A DNA stretch of 64,000 nt from Bradyrhizobium sp. WSM3983. Its GTDB lineage: Bacteria > Pseudomonadota > Alphaproteobacteria > Rhizobiales > Xanthobacteraceae. Both the position numbers and the translations under genes were made by a program. Numbering within the stretch: the first letter of the stretch is position 1; the number at the start of each line of letters is the position of its first letter. Below, one piece after another: positions 26,596-35,029 of this stretch. The notes under the pieces are model-generated. The model saw only the letters and a list, made by a program, of their open reading frames with translations, had not been told where the DNA came from and made no database searches. The stretch spans positions 248,001-312,000 of the forward strand of contig NZ_AXAY01000002.1 in NCBI RefSeq assembly GCF_000473045.1, given 5' to 3'.

Positions 26596-26731
26596 TCGTC
26601 CTTCGAGACGACCGCTTCGCGGTCTACTCAGGATGAGGCTAAGCGGCATCGGTACCTTTTGAAGTTGCTGCAGAGCACTCCGTCCTCATCCTGAGGAGCC
26701 CGCCTAAAGCGGGCGTCTCGAAGGAAAGGCC
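26596..26731. repeat. Interspersed repeat (CCTCATCCTGAGGAGCCCGC type), copy 1
   Basis: Two inverted blocks: GTCCTTCGAGACGACCGCTT...TCAGGATGAGG (about 26598-26638), and TCCTCATCCTGAGGAGCCCG followed by CCTAAAGCGGGCGTCTCGAAGGA (about 26684-26725). The second block is nearly identical to 37024-37066. The element sits between the two plus-strand genes and could form a long stem. Confidence 0.7.
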
Positions 26732-26847
26732 ACAGGGAAACCGCGCTCAAAGGGATTGCGCTGCTGCCCAACAGGCATTCGCGAAAATCGCTTGACCCAG
26801 ACATCCACGGATGATCGGTAGTGATCGTCTAGGGATGAAATAAAAAA

Positions 26848-28149
26848 ATGCGGCGACCGTTCTTCTACGGCTGGGTCGTGGTCGTGGTGACCTTTGTTAC
26901 CATGGCCATCGGCGTCAATGCGCGCACCGCCTTTTCATTGTTCTATCCGCCCATTCTCTCGGAATTCGGCTGGGAGCGCGGCGTCACCGCCGGTGCCTTC
27001 TCGTTTGGATTCGTTGCATCGGCGATCGCCAGCCCGCTGATCGGCCGGCTGATGGATCGCGCGGGCCCGCGCGCTGTGATGGAGCTTGGCGTGTTGCTGA
27101 TGGCCGGCGGGCTGCTGCTCGCGCCGCTCACCAGCCAGCCCTGGCATCTCTATGTCACGATCGGAGTCATGGTCGGCGCCGGCTCGGTGTGTCTCGGCTA
27201 TTCCGGCCAGTCGCTGTTCCTGCCGAACTGGTTCATCCGCAAGCGCGGGTTTGCCATCGGCATCGCCTTTGCCGGCGTCGGCATCGGTTCAATGACGCTG
27301 CTGCCATGGGTGCAGCACATGATCGAGCAGACCGGCTGGCGCACGGCTTGCACCGCGATGGGCCTGATGATCCTGATCGTGCTGGCGCCGATCAATCTGC
27401 TCGTGCACAAACGCCCCGAAGACATCGGCCTCCAGCCGGACGGCGACGCAGCGCCGGCCGCGGGCACCGCAAGGCCGGTCTCCAACATCGTCGACCCCGT
27501 CTGGGCCGCCACCGACTGGACGCTGCGGCGAGCGGTTGCGACTGCACGCTTCTGGTGGATTGCGCTCGGCTATTTCTGCGGCCTGTACATCTGGTACGCG
27601 GTGCAGGTGCACCAGACCAAATTCCTGCTCGATATCGGCTTCAGCCCGAGCGTTGCGGTATGGGCGCTCGGCGCCGTCAGCCTGCTCGGCATCCCCGGCC
27701 AGATTTTCCTCGGCCATGTCTCCGACCGGATCGGGCGGGAATGGGTCTGGGCGATCAGCTGCGCCGGCTTTGCGATTTGCTTCGCGGCGCTAATGGCGCT
27801 GAAGTTCCACCCCTCGCTCTGGCTGGTCTGGCTGATGGTGCTCACGCAAGGCGCGCTCGGTTACGGCCTCACCTCGATCATGGGCGCAGTGGTGTTCGAG
27901 ATTTTCGGCGGCCGGCATCAGGGTAGCATCTTCGGCATGATCATGCTCGCGGCGCTGGCGGGTGGCGCGGCCGGCCCGTGGGTGACAGGCTTGCTCTACG
28001 ACCGCGTCGGCGACTACACGCTCGCCTTTGCCATCGCCATCGTCATCAGCGGGCTGTCGGCGCTGTCGATCTGGCAGGCTTCGCCTGGTAAGGTGCGGGC
28101 CGTGGCCGGCCGGCTGCACGAGCGCCAGGCCGAAGCTGCGTCGAAATAG
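26848..28149 (+). CDS. MFS transporter (monocarboxylate/oxalate:formate type)
   Basis: 433 residues, 12 hydrophobic segments. The MFS inter-domain loop GRLMDRAGPRAVMELGVLLM is present after TM2, and the N-terminus FYGWVVVVVTFVTMAIGVNARTAFSLFYPPILSEFGWERGVTAGAFS is typical of the oxalate/formate and monocarboxylate porter branch. The second half starts after a short loop (QPDGDAAPAAGTARPVSN). It should move a small organic acid with protons or by exchange. It lies between two c-di-GMP genes but has no visible functional link to them. ATG 26848. Confidence 0.85.
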   Translation: MRRPFFYGWVVVVVTFVTMAIGVNARTAFSLFYPPILSEFGWERGVTAGAFSFGFVASAIASPLIGRLMDRAGPRAVMELGVLLMAGGLLLAPLTSQPWHLYVTIGVMVGAGSVCLGYSGQSLFLPNWFIRKRGFAIGIAFAGVGIGSMTLLPWVQHMIEQTGWRTACTAMGLMILIVLAPINLLVHKRPEDIGLQPDGDAAPAAGTARPVSNIVDPVWAATDWTLRRAVATARFWWIALGYFCGLYIWYAVQVHQTKFLLDIGFSPSVAVWALGAVSLLGIPGQIFLGHVSDRIGREWVWAISCAGFAICFAALMALKFHPSLWLVWLMVLTQGALGYGLTSIMGAVVFEIFGGRHQGSIFGMIMLAALAGGAAGPWVTGLLYDRVGDYTLAFAIAIVISGLSALSIWQASPGKVRAVAGRLHERQAEAASK

Positions 28150-28288
28150 GTTCCTTCTGCAACGGATTACCTTCGCATCTTTCGCGGAATGTTAAGCATG
28201 TCGCGGCTTCGCCGAACGCGAGCCGGTAGCAAAAACGTCTTGGACACCATCGAAGCATTAGCTTGGAGCGGATTGCCGCATTTTCCTG

Positions 28289-30886
28289 ATGCTGCCGAGC
28301 CCAACGATGTCTGCCTCCGATGACCCAGTGACCGAAATGTCGGACGTGCTCCGCGCGGCGCTCGAATGCGCCGACGATGGCATCGTCATTGTCGATGGCG
28401 CGCATCGCATCACGCATTTCAACGCCGGCGCGGAGCGGATCTGGAAATTCGCGCGCGCTGACGTGCTCGGCCGCGATGCCGCCCTGCTCACGCTCAGATG
28501 CCTTCAGGCCGATCCGGTCGCTGACTTCCGCGACGAGATCAGCCTCGTGCGCCATGACGGAAGCCACATCAGGGCGACTGTCTCGCTCTCGTCCGTGACC
28601 ATCGACGGCGCCGATCATCACATCGTGTTCGCGCGCGACGTCACCGCCGAGGCCGAACGCCGCGCGCGGATCGGCCTTCTCGATACCGTTGCGGATCAGA
28701 CCAACCGCGCGGTGATCATCACCGACGTCGAACAGATCATTGTCTACGTCAACTCGGCGTTCACGACGCTGTTCGGCTACACCAGCGAGGAAGCCGAGGG
28801 TCGGCACGCAGGTGAGCTCATTGCTGGTCGCCATACCGATCGCACGGCTATCGCCAAGCTTGTCAAGCGCCTGATGCATGGCGGCCGCCGCGGCGAGGCC
28901 GAGGTGCTCGCCTACGACAAGGACGGCGAGGAAATCTGGGTCTGCGCCCAGATCGATGCCTTCCGTGACAAGAAGGGACAGGTCAAGCACATCTTCGCGC
29001 TGCTCGAGGACATCACCGAGTCCAGGCAGCTGCGCTCGCTCCAGCAGCTCATCATGAGCACGCTCGCCGACGAGGTGCCGATCACCGAGATCGCCGACCG
29101 GCTGTGCCGCCGCGTCGAGGAGATCGCGCCCGACGTGGTCTGCTCGCTGCTGCACGTCGATGCCTCAGGCCTGGTCCATCCGCTCGGCGGCCCGAGCCTG
29201 CCCGAAGACTATTCCCGCGCGCTGGACGGCGTGGCGATCGGCCCCGACGTCGGCTCCTGCGGGACCGCGGCCTTCTACGGCGAGCCGGTGCTAGCCGAAG
29301 ATCTCGACACCGATCCGCGCTGGCAACCCTACAAGACCCGTCCGCTCGAAGTCGGCTTGCGCGCCTGCTGGTCGACGCCGATCAAGGCCAAGGACGGCCG
29401 CGTCATCGCCACCTTCGCCTTCTACTTCCGTGAGCCGCGCGCGCCGAGCAACTGGCACCGTCGCATCGTCGATGCCTGCGTCAACCTCGGCGCCTTCGCG
29501 ATCGAGCGCAAGGAGGCGCGCGCCGAGATCGCGCGGCTCGCCTATCACGACATCCTCACCGGCCTGCCGAACCGCGCGCAGTTGCGGCACCTGATCACGA
29601 CCGCGATCGACGCCTGTCCGACCGGCGGCCACGTTGCGCTCGCCTTCCTCGACGTCGATCATTTCAAGGACGTCAACGACACGCTCGGCCACGCCGCCGG
29701 CGACGAGCTTCTGATCCGGCTGGCACAGCGCTTGCGCGAGCAGATCGGGCCCGAAGACATGCTGGGCCGGCTCGGCGGCGACGAGTTCGTCATCCTGCTG
29801 CCGAACCGCAATGCCGAGAGCGCCGAGCGCGTCGCGGCCGACGTCACTGAAGCGCTGGCCTCGCCGTTGCGGCTCGGATCGAGGCTGATGCCGATGTCGG
29901 CCAGCATCGGCATCAGCCTCTATCCCGACAATGCGACTGATATCGACACGCTGATGCAACAGGCCGACGCCGCCATGTACATGGCCAAACAGGCGGGCCG
30001 CTCGACCCATCGCATGTTCAGCGCCGAGATGAACGGATTGGCCGAGCAGCGGCTGGCGATGATCGCAGCACTCCGCCGCGCCATTGTCGACAACGCGCTG
30101 AGCCTCAGCTATCAGCCGCAGATCCGCAGTGGCGACGGCGCCATCCACGGCGTCGAGGCGCTGGCGCGCTGGCACGATGCTTCGCTGGGCGATGTCTCGC
30201 CGGCAAAGTTCATTCCGCTCGCGGAAGAATGCGGCCTGATCGAGCAGATTGGCCTGTGGTCGGTGCGCGAGGCCTGCCGGCAGATGGCGAGCTGGCGCCG
30301 TGCCGGGCTCGACATTCCCAGCGTCTCGGTCAACCTGTCGCCGATCAATTTCCGCCATGTCGCGCTCGCGGCGCGCCTCGCCGATATCCTCGCTGAGTAC
30401 GCGCTGCCGGCGGACGCGCTGATGCTGGAGATCACCGAAGGCACCTTCATGCAGGACGGTGCCGCCGCATTGGAAACAATGCAGGCCATTCGCGCGCTCG
30501 GCATCGGGCTGTCGGTTGACGATTTCGGCACTGGCTATTCGAGCCTCAGCCGGCTCGCGCATCTGCCGATCCGCGAGCTCAAGATCGACCGCAGTTTTAT
30601 GCGCGATATCGAGCGTGACGCGGGCGCGCTTGCGATCGCCACCGCCGTGGTGCGCGTTGGCCAGGGCCTCGGCATGACCGTCGTCGCCGAAGGGGTCGAG
30701 ACCGAAGGCCAGCGCAAGATGCTGGCCGAGCTCGGCTGCGACGTCGTGCAAGGCTTCCTCTACGCCCCCGCGCTCGCACCGGTCGCCTTCGAGCGCTGGC
30801 TGATCGAGCACTGCGCCGGGCAGGCAAGGGCGATGCTGGGGCGGCTCGCGCCGGTCGATGCGATCGCGGTGAAACGGTCCGCTTAG
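28289..30886 (+). CDS. PAS-PAS-GAF-GGDEF-EAL c-di-GMP signalling protein
   Basis: 865 residues (ATG 28307 is an alternative start six codons in). There is no membrane segment, so it senses in the cytoplasm. First PAS: LRAALECADDGIVIVDGAHRITHFNAGAERIWKF. Second PAS: QTNRAVIITDVEQIIVYVNSAFTTLFGYTSEEAEGRH. GAF-like: DVVCSLLHVDASGLVHPLGGPSLPEDYSRALDGVAIGPDVGSCGTAAFYGEPVLAEDL. GGDEF: MLGRLGGDEFVILLPNRN. EAL: HGVEALARWHDASLG, DDFGTGYSSLSRL. The layout recalls E. coli DosP-type proteins. The 3' end (PVAFERWLIEHC... to stop) is repeated as an orphan fragment at 33322-33435. Confidence 0.92.
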   Translation: MLPSPTMSASDDPVTEMSDVLRAALECADDGIVIVDGAHRITHFNAGAERIWKFARADVLGRDAALLTLRCLQADPVADFRDEISLVRHDGSHIRATVSLSSVTIDGADHHIVFARDVTAEAERRARIGLLDTVADQTNRAVIITDVEQIIVYVNSAFTTLFGYTSEEAEGRHAGELIAGRHTDRTAIAKLVKRLMHGGRRGEAEVLAYDKDGEEIWVCAQIDAFRDKKGQVKHIFALLEDITESRQLRSLQQLIMSTLADEVPITEIADRLCRRVEEIAPDVVCSLLHVDASGLVHPLGGPSLPEDYSRALDGVAIGPDVGSCGTAAFYGEPVLAEDLDTDPRWQPYKTRPLEVGLRACWSTPIKAKDGRVIATFAFYFREPRAPSNWHRRIVDACVNLGAFAIERKEARAEIARLAYHDILTGLPNRAQLRHLITTAIDACPTGGHVALAFLDVDHFKDVNDTLGHAAGDELLIRLAQRLREQIGPEDMLGRLGGDEFVILLPNRNAESAERVAADVTEALASPLRLGSRLMPMSASIGISLYPDNATDIDTLMQQADAAMYMAKQAGRSTHRMFSAEMNGLAEQRLAMIAALRRAIVDNALSLSYQPQIRSGDGAIHGVEALARWHDASLGDVSPAKFIPLAEECGLIEQIGLWSVREACRQMASWRRAGLDIPSVSVNLSPINFRHVALAARLADILAEYALPADALMLEITEGTFMQDGAAALETMQAIRALGIGLSVDDFGTGYSSLSRLAHLPIRELKIDRSFMRDIERDAGALAIATAVVRVGQGLGMTVVAEGVETEGQRKMLAELGCDVVQGFLYAPALAPVAFERWLIEHCAGQARAMLGRLAPVDAIAVKRSA

Positions 30887-30910
30887 GGCACGACGGCCCG
30901 AGCCGGCGGC

Positions 30911-31714
30911 TCAGGCATTCGGTTGCAGGAACGTGCCGTATTGCTTGCTCATGGCGACCTCGGCGGCGGCCGCTCCGATCGCACGCATCGCCGCCAGCAT
31001 CGGCCACGGCCCGAGGCTCACCCGCCGAACCCCGACGCGGGCGAGATCCGGAATTGCGGGAACGCCTTGCGTCACCATGATGTTGACCGGCAGAGGCGCG
31101 AGTTGAACGAACTTCCCGATAAGCGCGAGGTCGGTGAGGCCGGGCACGAAAATTCCGTCGGCGCCGGCGTCGGCATAGATCTTCGCACGCCTTGCCGCTT
31201 CGTCCAGGCACTCCGCCGGCGATCCGTATTTCAGCAAGAACGGATCAGTCCTCGCATTGATGAATAGATGAACGCCGAGTTGTTGCGCAGCGTGCCGCAC
31301 GGCCTTGATCTTCGCGGCGTGCTGTTCGGGGCTCGCGAGCTGCCGCTTTCCTCCGGATAGCCCGTCTTCGATATTGATGCCGACGGCACCAGCTTGCAGA
31401 ATTCTGGCTGCCGATGTCGCGGCGGCGTCTGGGGTGTCGCCATAGCCGGCTTCGAGATCGATCGACACGGGAACTGACACGGACGCGGTTATCCGCGACA
31501 CCAGACCTGCCACCATATCGAGGGGGACATTTTCTCCGTCCGCATATCCAAGTGCGGCCGCGACCGCCCCGCTGCTGGTCGCGATCGCCGGGGACGTCTT
31601 CGCGATGGCTTTGGCGGTGGCGGCATCCCAGGCGTTGAACAGGACGAGCGGATCCCCCGTCCTGTGAAGACCGTGAAACGCTTCGGCGTATTGCTGCTGC
31701 ATGTTGGCGTCCAT
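30911..31714 (-). CDS. Isocitrate lyase/PEP mutase-family enzyme
   Basis: 267 residues; ATG 31714 follows GAGGAG with an eight-base gap. The (beta/alpha)8 fold is recognised by VLFNAWDAATAKAIA, VSIDLEAGYGD, GAVGINIEDG and LFINARTDPFLLKYGSPAECLDEAARRAKIYADAGADGIFVPGL. These are the phosphoenolpyruvate-mutase-like carbon-carbon lyases that use Mg2+ and an oxo-acid; the KKCGH motif of true isocitrate lyase is absent, so the reaction is unknown. It is probably cotranscribed with the upstream epoxide-hydrolase-like gene (68 bp gap) and therefore under the MarR operators. Confidence 0.82.
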   Translation of the reverse strand: MDANMQQQYAEAFHGLHRTGDPLVLFNAWDAATAKAIAKTSPAIATSSGAVAAALGYADGENVPLDMVAGLVSRITASVSVPVSIDLEAGYGDTPDAAATSAARILQAGAVGINIEDGLSGGKRQLASPEQHAAKIKAVRHAAQQLGVHLFINARTDPFLLKYGSPAECLDEAARRAKIYADAGADGIFVPGLTDLALIGKFVQLAPLPVNIMVTQGVPAIPDLARVGVRRVSLGPWPMLAAMRAIGAAAAEVAMSKQYGTFLQPNA

Positions 31715-31782
31715 CTCGCGTACTCCTCGTCAGAAATTCCGAAGCCGATCGGGCGGCGCCGTCCGGCGTCCGCGAAAGGCGT

Positions 31783-32682
31783 TCAGTCGGGCGCGTGCGT
31801 CCTGAACCAGTCCATGATCAGGCCGGTGACTTCGGCCTCACGCTCGAGGTGCGGGAAGTGTCCGACATCCGGCAGGACAACGCGCTGATGCGGTCCCTTG
31901 AACAGCGGCTCTTCCTTCACCGAATATCTCGCTGTCGGATCGTTGCCGCCGTAGATCGTCAGCGTCGGCGTCTGCATCTCGTTGATCGGCAGCCGGCCCA
32001 TGCGTCCCGCCTCGGTCAGGCCTCCGTAATATCTAAGCGCCGCGGCCATGGTGCCGGGAGAGCTGAGCGTCTCTTTGATCGAACGGATGTGCTCGGCATC
32101 GTTGAAGGTCGGCGACCACAGCTTCCAAAGATAATCGACGAAGGGCAGTCCTTCGGTATTGACCGCCGACTCGGCGCCAGGCAGCTGGAAGAAATAGACG
32201 TGGAAGATCGATCGAACGATTTCCGGGTCCCGCCTGATGCTCGAGAATGTGATCGGATGGGCGGTGTTCATGACCACCGCGGCCTTGATCGCCGACGGAG
32301 CCGTCGCCAGCGCCTGAAAGGTCGACGTGCCGCCCCAATCCATGCCGACGACACGGGCCTGTCCGTCCTCGCTCAGCGCCGCGATCAGCGCTTCAAGATC
32401 CTTGCCCAATGCGATGGGATCGAAAATGCCGTCCGCCGGGACCTCGGTCGGCGCATATCCGCGCAGGAACGGCGACACCGCGCGATAGCCCGCATCCGCG
32501 AAGACTTGCAGCTGCTTTCGGTAGGACCAGGCGTTGTCGGGAAAGCCGTGCATGAAGATCACAAGGGGACCGTTCCCCTGTTCGAGATAGGCGAACCGCA
32601 CGCCATTGGCCTGCACGTATTTCAAGACGGGTTCACTGCCGTTGGCAGTCGGCGTCGATAAGGCTGCGCTCCGGATCGTCAT
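31783..32682 (-). CDS. Alpha/beta hydrolase, epoxide hydrolase/dehalogenase-like (Asp nucleophile)
   Basis: 299 residues from ATG 32682, with GGAGG six bases upstream; an in-frame ATG six bases earlier abuts the Shine-Dalgarno and is less likely. The oxyanion motif HGFP (45-48) in FMHGFPDNAWSYRKQ, nucleophile D115 in VGMDWGG and the base H275 in VGHFPHLE form an Asp-based catalytic triad. This points to epoxide hydrolase or haloalkane dehalogenase rather than esterase. The reaction would be addition of water to an epoxide, or displacement of halide. The gene is divergent from marR across two palindromic operators and heads a unit with the PEP-mutase-like gene. Confidence 0.85.
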   Translation of the reverse strand: MTIRSAALSTPTANGSEPVLKYVQANGVRFAYLEQGNGPLVIFMHGFPDNAWSYRKQLQVFADAGYRAVSPFLRGYAPTEVPADGIFDPIALGKDLEALIAALSEDGQARVVGMDWGGTSTFQALATAPSAIKAAVVMNTAHPITFSSIRRDPEIVRSIFHVYFFQLPGAESAVNTEGLPFVDYLWKLWSPTFNDAEHIRSIKETLSSPGTMAAALRYYGGLTEAGRMGRLPINEMQTPTLTIYGGNDPTARYSVKEEPLFKGPHQRVVLPDVGHFPHLEREAEVTGLIMDWFRTHAPD

Positions 32683-32721
32683 CGTCATCCTCCATGTCGT
32701 CGTCACTCTTCTGCGACAAAT

Positions 32722-32738
32722 ATGTGCGCAGCACACAT
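32722..32738. promoter_or_regulatory. Candidate MarR operator 1
   Basis: ATGTGCGCAGCACACAT is a 17-bp palindrome with one mismatched pair, located between the divergent hydrolase and marR genes, 40 bp upstream of the hydrolase start. It shares the core TGTGCGCAGC(A/G)CACA with operator 2. Confidence 0.65.
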
Positions 32739-32757
32739 GTCAGGTCAAGTTGTTTTT

Positions 32758-32772
32758 TGTGCGCAGCGCACA
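32758..32772. promoter_or_regulatory. Candidate MarR operator 2
   Basis: TGTGCGCAGCGCACA is a perfect 15-bp palindrome 13 bp upstream of the marR ATG. Its centre is 35 bp from that of operator 1. A MarR dimer on each would control both divergent transcripts, including its own gene. Confidence 0.65.
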
Positions 32773-32785
32773 TATTATTGCCGGC

Positions 32786-33295
32786 ATGGAAACTGGAATC
32801 GCGAATTTGCTGGGAGCGCTCTCGCTCGCGGTCATGGACCGCATCGAGCAGGGCGCGCGCGAGGTCATCGGCCGCGGCGGCGAGACGCCTGCAGCACTCG
32901 TCGTCATTGGCTATGGCCAGGGCATGACCAACGACAAGCTGCGGCGGATCCTTGGCCTGTCGCATTCCGGAACGGTCCGGCTGGTCGACCGTCTGGTTTC
33001 GGATCGGCTTGTCGAACGCCGGCCGGGAAAGGACGGACGCGAGGTCGCATTGCACCTGACGGCCTCGGGCGTTGCGACCCGGAACGATCTGATGATGTCC
33101 CGGATTTCAGCCGTCGCATCACTTCTGGATGTACTGTCGCCGGCCGAGACGAAGCGACTTGAAACGCTGATCCACGAGCTGCTGGCACGGCAGGACACGT
33201 CGGAACTGGATCGCTTCACGATCTGCCGGATGTGCGACGATAGCGTCTGTACGAATTGTCCATTGCCCACCAGCAAGGGCAAACGCAATCGCTAG
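32786..33295 (+). CDS. MarR-family transcriptional regulator
   Basis: 169 residues from ATG 32786, placed just after operator 2. The winged helix appears as LGLSHSGTVRLVDRLVSDRLVERRPGKDGREVALHLTASG, the DxRxxxxxLT/S pattern of MarR proteins (KDGREVALHLT). A Cys-rich C-terminus (TICRMCDDSVCTNCPL, C-x2-C...C-x2-C) is unusual; it could bind a metal or form disulfides and so sense oxidation or an electrophile. It likely represses the divergent hydrolase/PEP-mutase-like unit and itself. Confidence 0.85.
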   Translation: METGIANLLGALSLAVMDRIEQGAREVIGRGGETPAALVVIGYGQGMTNDKLRRILGLSHSGTVRLVDRLVSDRLVERRPGKDGREVALHLTASGVATRNDLMMSRISAVASLLDVLSPAETKRLETLIHELLARQDTSELDRFTICRMCDDSVCTNCPLPTSKGKRNR

Positions 33296-33321
33296 CCAGA
33301 GGTGTTGCCAACGGGGGGCGG

Positions 33322-33435
33322 CCGGTCGCCTTCGAACGCTGGCTGATCGAGCACTGCGCCGAGCAGGCGAGGGCGATGCTGGGCCGGCTCGATGTCAAGG
33401 CGGCGGGTGTGGCCGCGGTGAAACGATCGGCTTAG
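33322..33435 (+). pseudogene. Orphan duplicate of the 3' end of the PAS-GGDEF-EAL gene
   Basis: The 114 bp translate as PVAFERWLIEHCAEQARAM-LGRLDVKAAGVAAVKRSA-stop, the same as the last 35 residues of the EAL gene (30779-30886) apart from one substitution in the first 23 residues and a divergent, two-codon-longer stretch before the shared AVKRSA end. In the first 69 bases, 65 are identical. It has no start, no Shine-Dalgarno and no upstream domain, and begins right after the marR stop. It is a remnant left at the far side of the block 30887-33321. Confidence 0.85.
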
Positions 33436-33523
33436 CGCGCGCACTCCGACATGGTACCAGCGACCGCAAGGTCGCCGGTTTCTTCCCCGAGGTTTCCGCG
33501 GCCGGCATGGGGCAACGTGGTAT

Positions 33524-33979
33524 TCACGCAGCGCGGATCAGGCCAAGCTGCTGCAAGGCCGTGACCCCATCGTCGAGACCGATTTCCTCGAGGATCTTTC
33601 CATCCCTGAGTTTCAACACGGTCGTGCCGGTGAATTTCATCTTGCGCCCGGTGTTGGCCGGCAGAGATCCCGCCAGGAAATCACTGAACGCCTGCCCGGT
33701 ATGCGTTCCTCCGCCCTCCCATCGGCCGACGACGTAGTCGCCTTCCGCGATCAGGTCCGCAGCGCCCCAGAAGTTGAGATCGGGGAACGCTTTCCGGAAG
33801 TCCGTCATGAACGCCTTGATGTCTTGACGGCCACGGCGCGGTTCGTGGAGTGAATACTGCAGAAGCATGTCCGGCGCAGCGAGCTCATCGACAATTCCGA
33901 GGTCGCAGGTCTTGCCCCAGAAATTCGTGAACCACCGGCCAACAATGACTTTGTTGTCTTCTTCAATCGACACGAGCAT
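33524..33979 (-). CDS. Ester cyclase (SnoaL-like polyketide-cyclase fold)
   Basis: 151 residues from ATG 33979. The SnoaL/NTF2-like fold is indicated by VDELAAPDMLLQYSLHEPRRGRQDIKAFMTDFRKAFPDLNFWGAADLIAEGDYVVGRWEGGGTHTGQAFSDFLAGSLPANTGRKMKFTGTTVLKLRDGKILEEIGLDDGVTALQQLGLI. The family includes aldol cyclases of aromatic polyketides and many uncharacterised detoxifying enzymes. AGGAG abuts ATG 33979 with almost no spacing; GTG at 33973 would have a better 7-base spacing, so translation may begin there. Divergent from the alpha/beta hydrolase gene. Confidence 0.78.
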   Translation of the reverse strand: MLVSIEEDNKVIVGRWFTNFWGKTCDLGIVDELAAPDMLLQYSLHEPRRGRQDIKAFMTDFRKAFPDLNFWGAADLIAEGDYVVGRWEGGGTHTGQAFSDFLAGSLPANTGRKMKFTGTTVLKLRDGKILEEIGLDDGVTALQQLGLIRAA

Positions 33980-34260
33980 TCTCCTATTGTGTGCTTTGGT
34001 TGTTGTCCGCCATGAATATTGTCGATGGCACCGCTCCCGGCCCACCCGATTCCCGATGACATCGACCGTACGCGGTCGCGCTGACGACAGGTTCGCAACC
34101 AAGGAGACGCAGCGGCTTCGCTGCGTCCCTGGGTCGACGTGCTTCAGGTCAGATTGACTTGTGAAACGACTCTGATTTCGATGCGTCCCGATCGTGCTAT
34201 CGTGGAAGACATAGTTGCCTCCCCGCCCATACTGCGCTCTCCAATTGCAAAGGAGCGCAA

Positions 34261-34962
34261 ATGCCCGCGAAAGCCAAACCAACGATCGTTTTCTGTCACG
34301 GCATCTGGGCCGACGGCTCATGCTTCAGCAAGGTGATTCCGGCATTGCAGGCCGACGGGCACGAGGTAATCGCCGTTCAATATGGCCTGGACTCCTACGA
34401 AGAAGACCTGGCGACGGTGAAGCGCACGCTCAATCGTGTCGGCAGTCCGGTCCTCCTCGTCGGTCATTCCTATGGTGGGGCCATCATCACCGGCGCAGGC
34501 ACCGATGAGCGCGTGGTAGGCCTGGTCTATATCGCAGCGGTCGCTCCGGATGCCGGCGAGACCGTGCAGGACCAGCTCAACAAATATCCGTCGGATATTT
34601 TCTCGCGCGTCGAGGTCGCCGACGGGCGTGCCTGGATGCTACCGAACGGCACCGAGTTCTTCGCGGGCGACCTCTCCGCGGCAGACCAGAAGCTGGTCTG
34701 GGCCACCCATTATGCGCCCGTCGCCAATCTGTTCGAGCAGCAGAAGCTCAGCGCGGACAAGGTCGCGTGGAGGTCGAAGCCGAGCTGGTACATTTTGGCC
34801 ACGCAAGACCACACCGTACATCCCGACCTGCAACGCTGGGTCTCGAAGCGGATGGGCGCTGTTGTCACCGAGGTGGCGAGCAGCCACGTGCCGATGCTGT
34901 CCCAGCCCGACATCGTGATCGACGTGATCCGCAAGGCCGCGGCCGCCGTTCAAAAAGGCTGA
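34261..34962 (+). CDS. Alpha/beta hydrolase (Ser nucleophile)
   Basis: 233 residues from ATG 34261 with AAGGAG upstream. Short hydrolase fold: oxyanion HG at FCHGIWADGSCF, nucleophile S70 in VGHSYGG, acid in LATQDHTVHPD and base His in SSHVPML. Small members of this branch include plant methyl esterase/hydroxynitrile-lyase-like and salicylate- or pyrethroid-type esterases. Substrate unknown. The 281-bp divergent region upstream (33980-34260) shares regulation with the SnoaL gene at best by inference; no clear palindrome was seen in it. Confidence 0.82.
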   Translation: MPAKAKPTIVFCHGIWADGSCFSKVIPALQADGHEVIAVQYGLDSYEEDLATVKRTLNRVGSPVLLVGHSYGGAIITGAGTDERVVGLVYIAAVAPDAGETVQDQLNKYPSDIFSRVEVADGRAWMLPNGTEFFAGDLSAADQKLVWATHYAPVANLFEQQKLSADKVAWRSKPSWYILATQDHTVHPDLQRWVSKRMGAVVTEVASSHVPMLSQPDIVIDVIRKAAAAVQKG

Positions 34963-35029
34963 TCGCAGCAAGCGATCCGTCGCCAACGCATAAGAGAGAG
35001 GTCGCTCGCAAGGCGGCCTCCCTTTTTAT

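Noticed and set aside
24109..26649. 846-codon minus-strand frame opposite the CHASE-GGDEF-EAL gene
   Set aside because: The plus strand encodes intact GGDEF and EAL domains; the minus translation is a compositional shadow.
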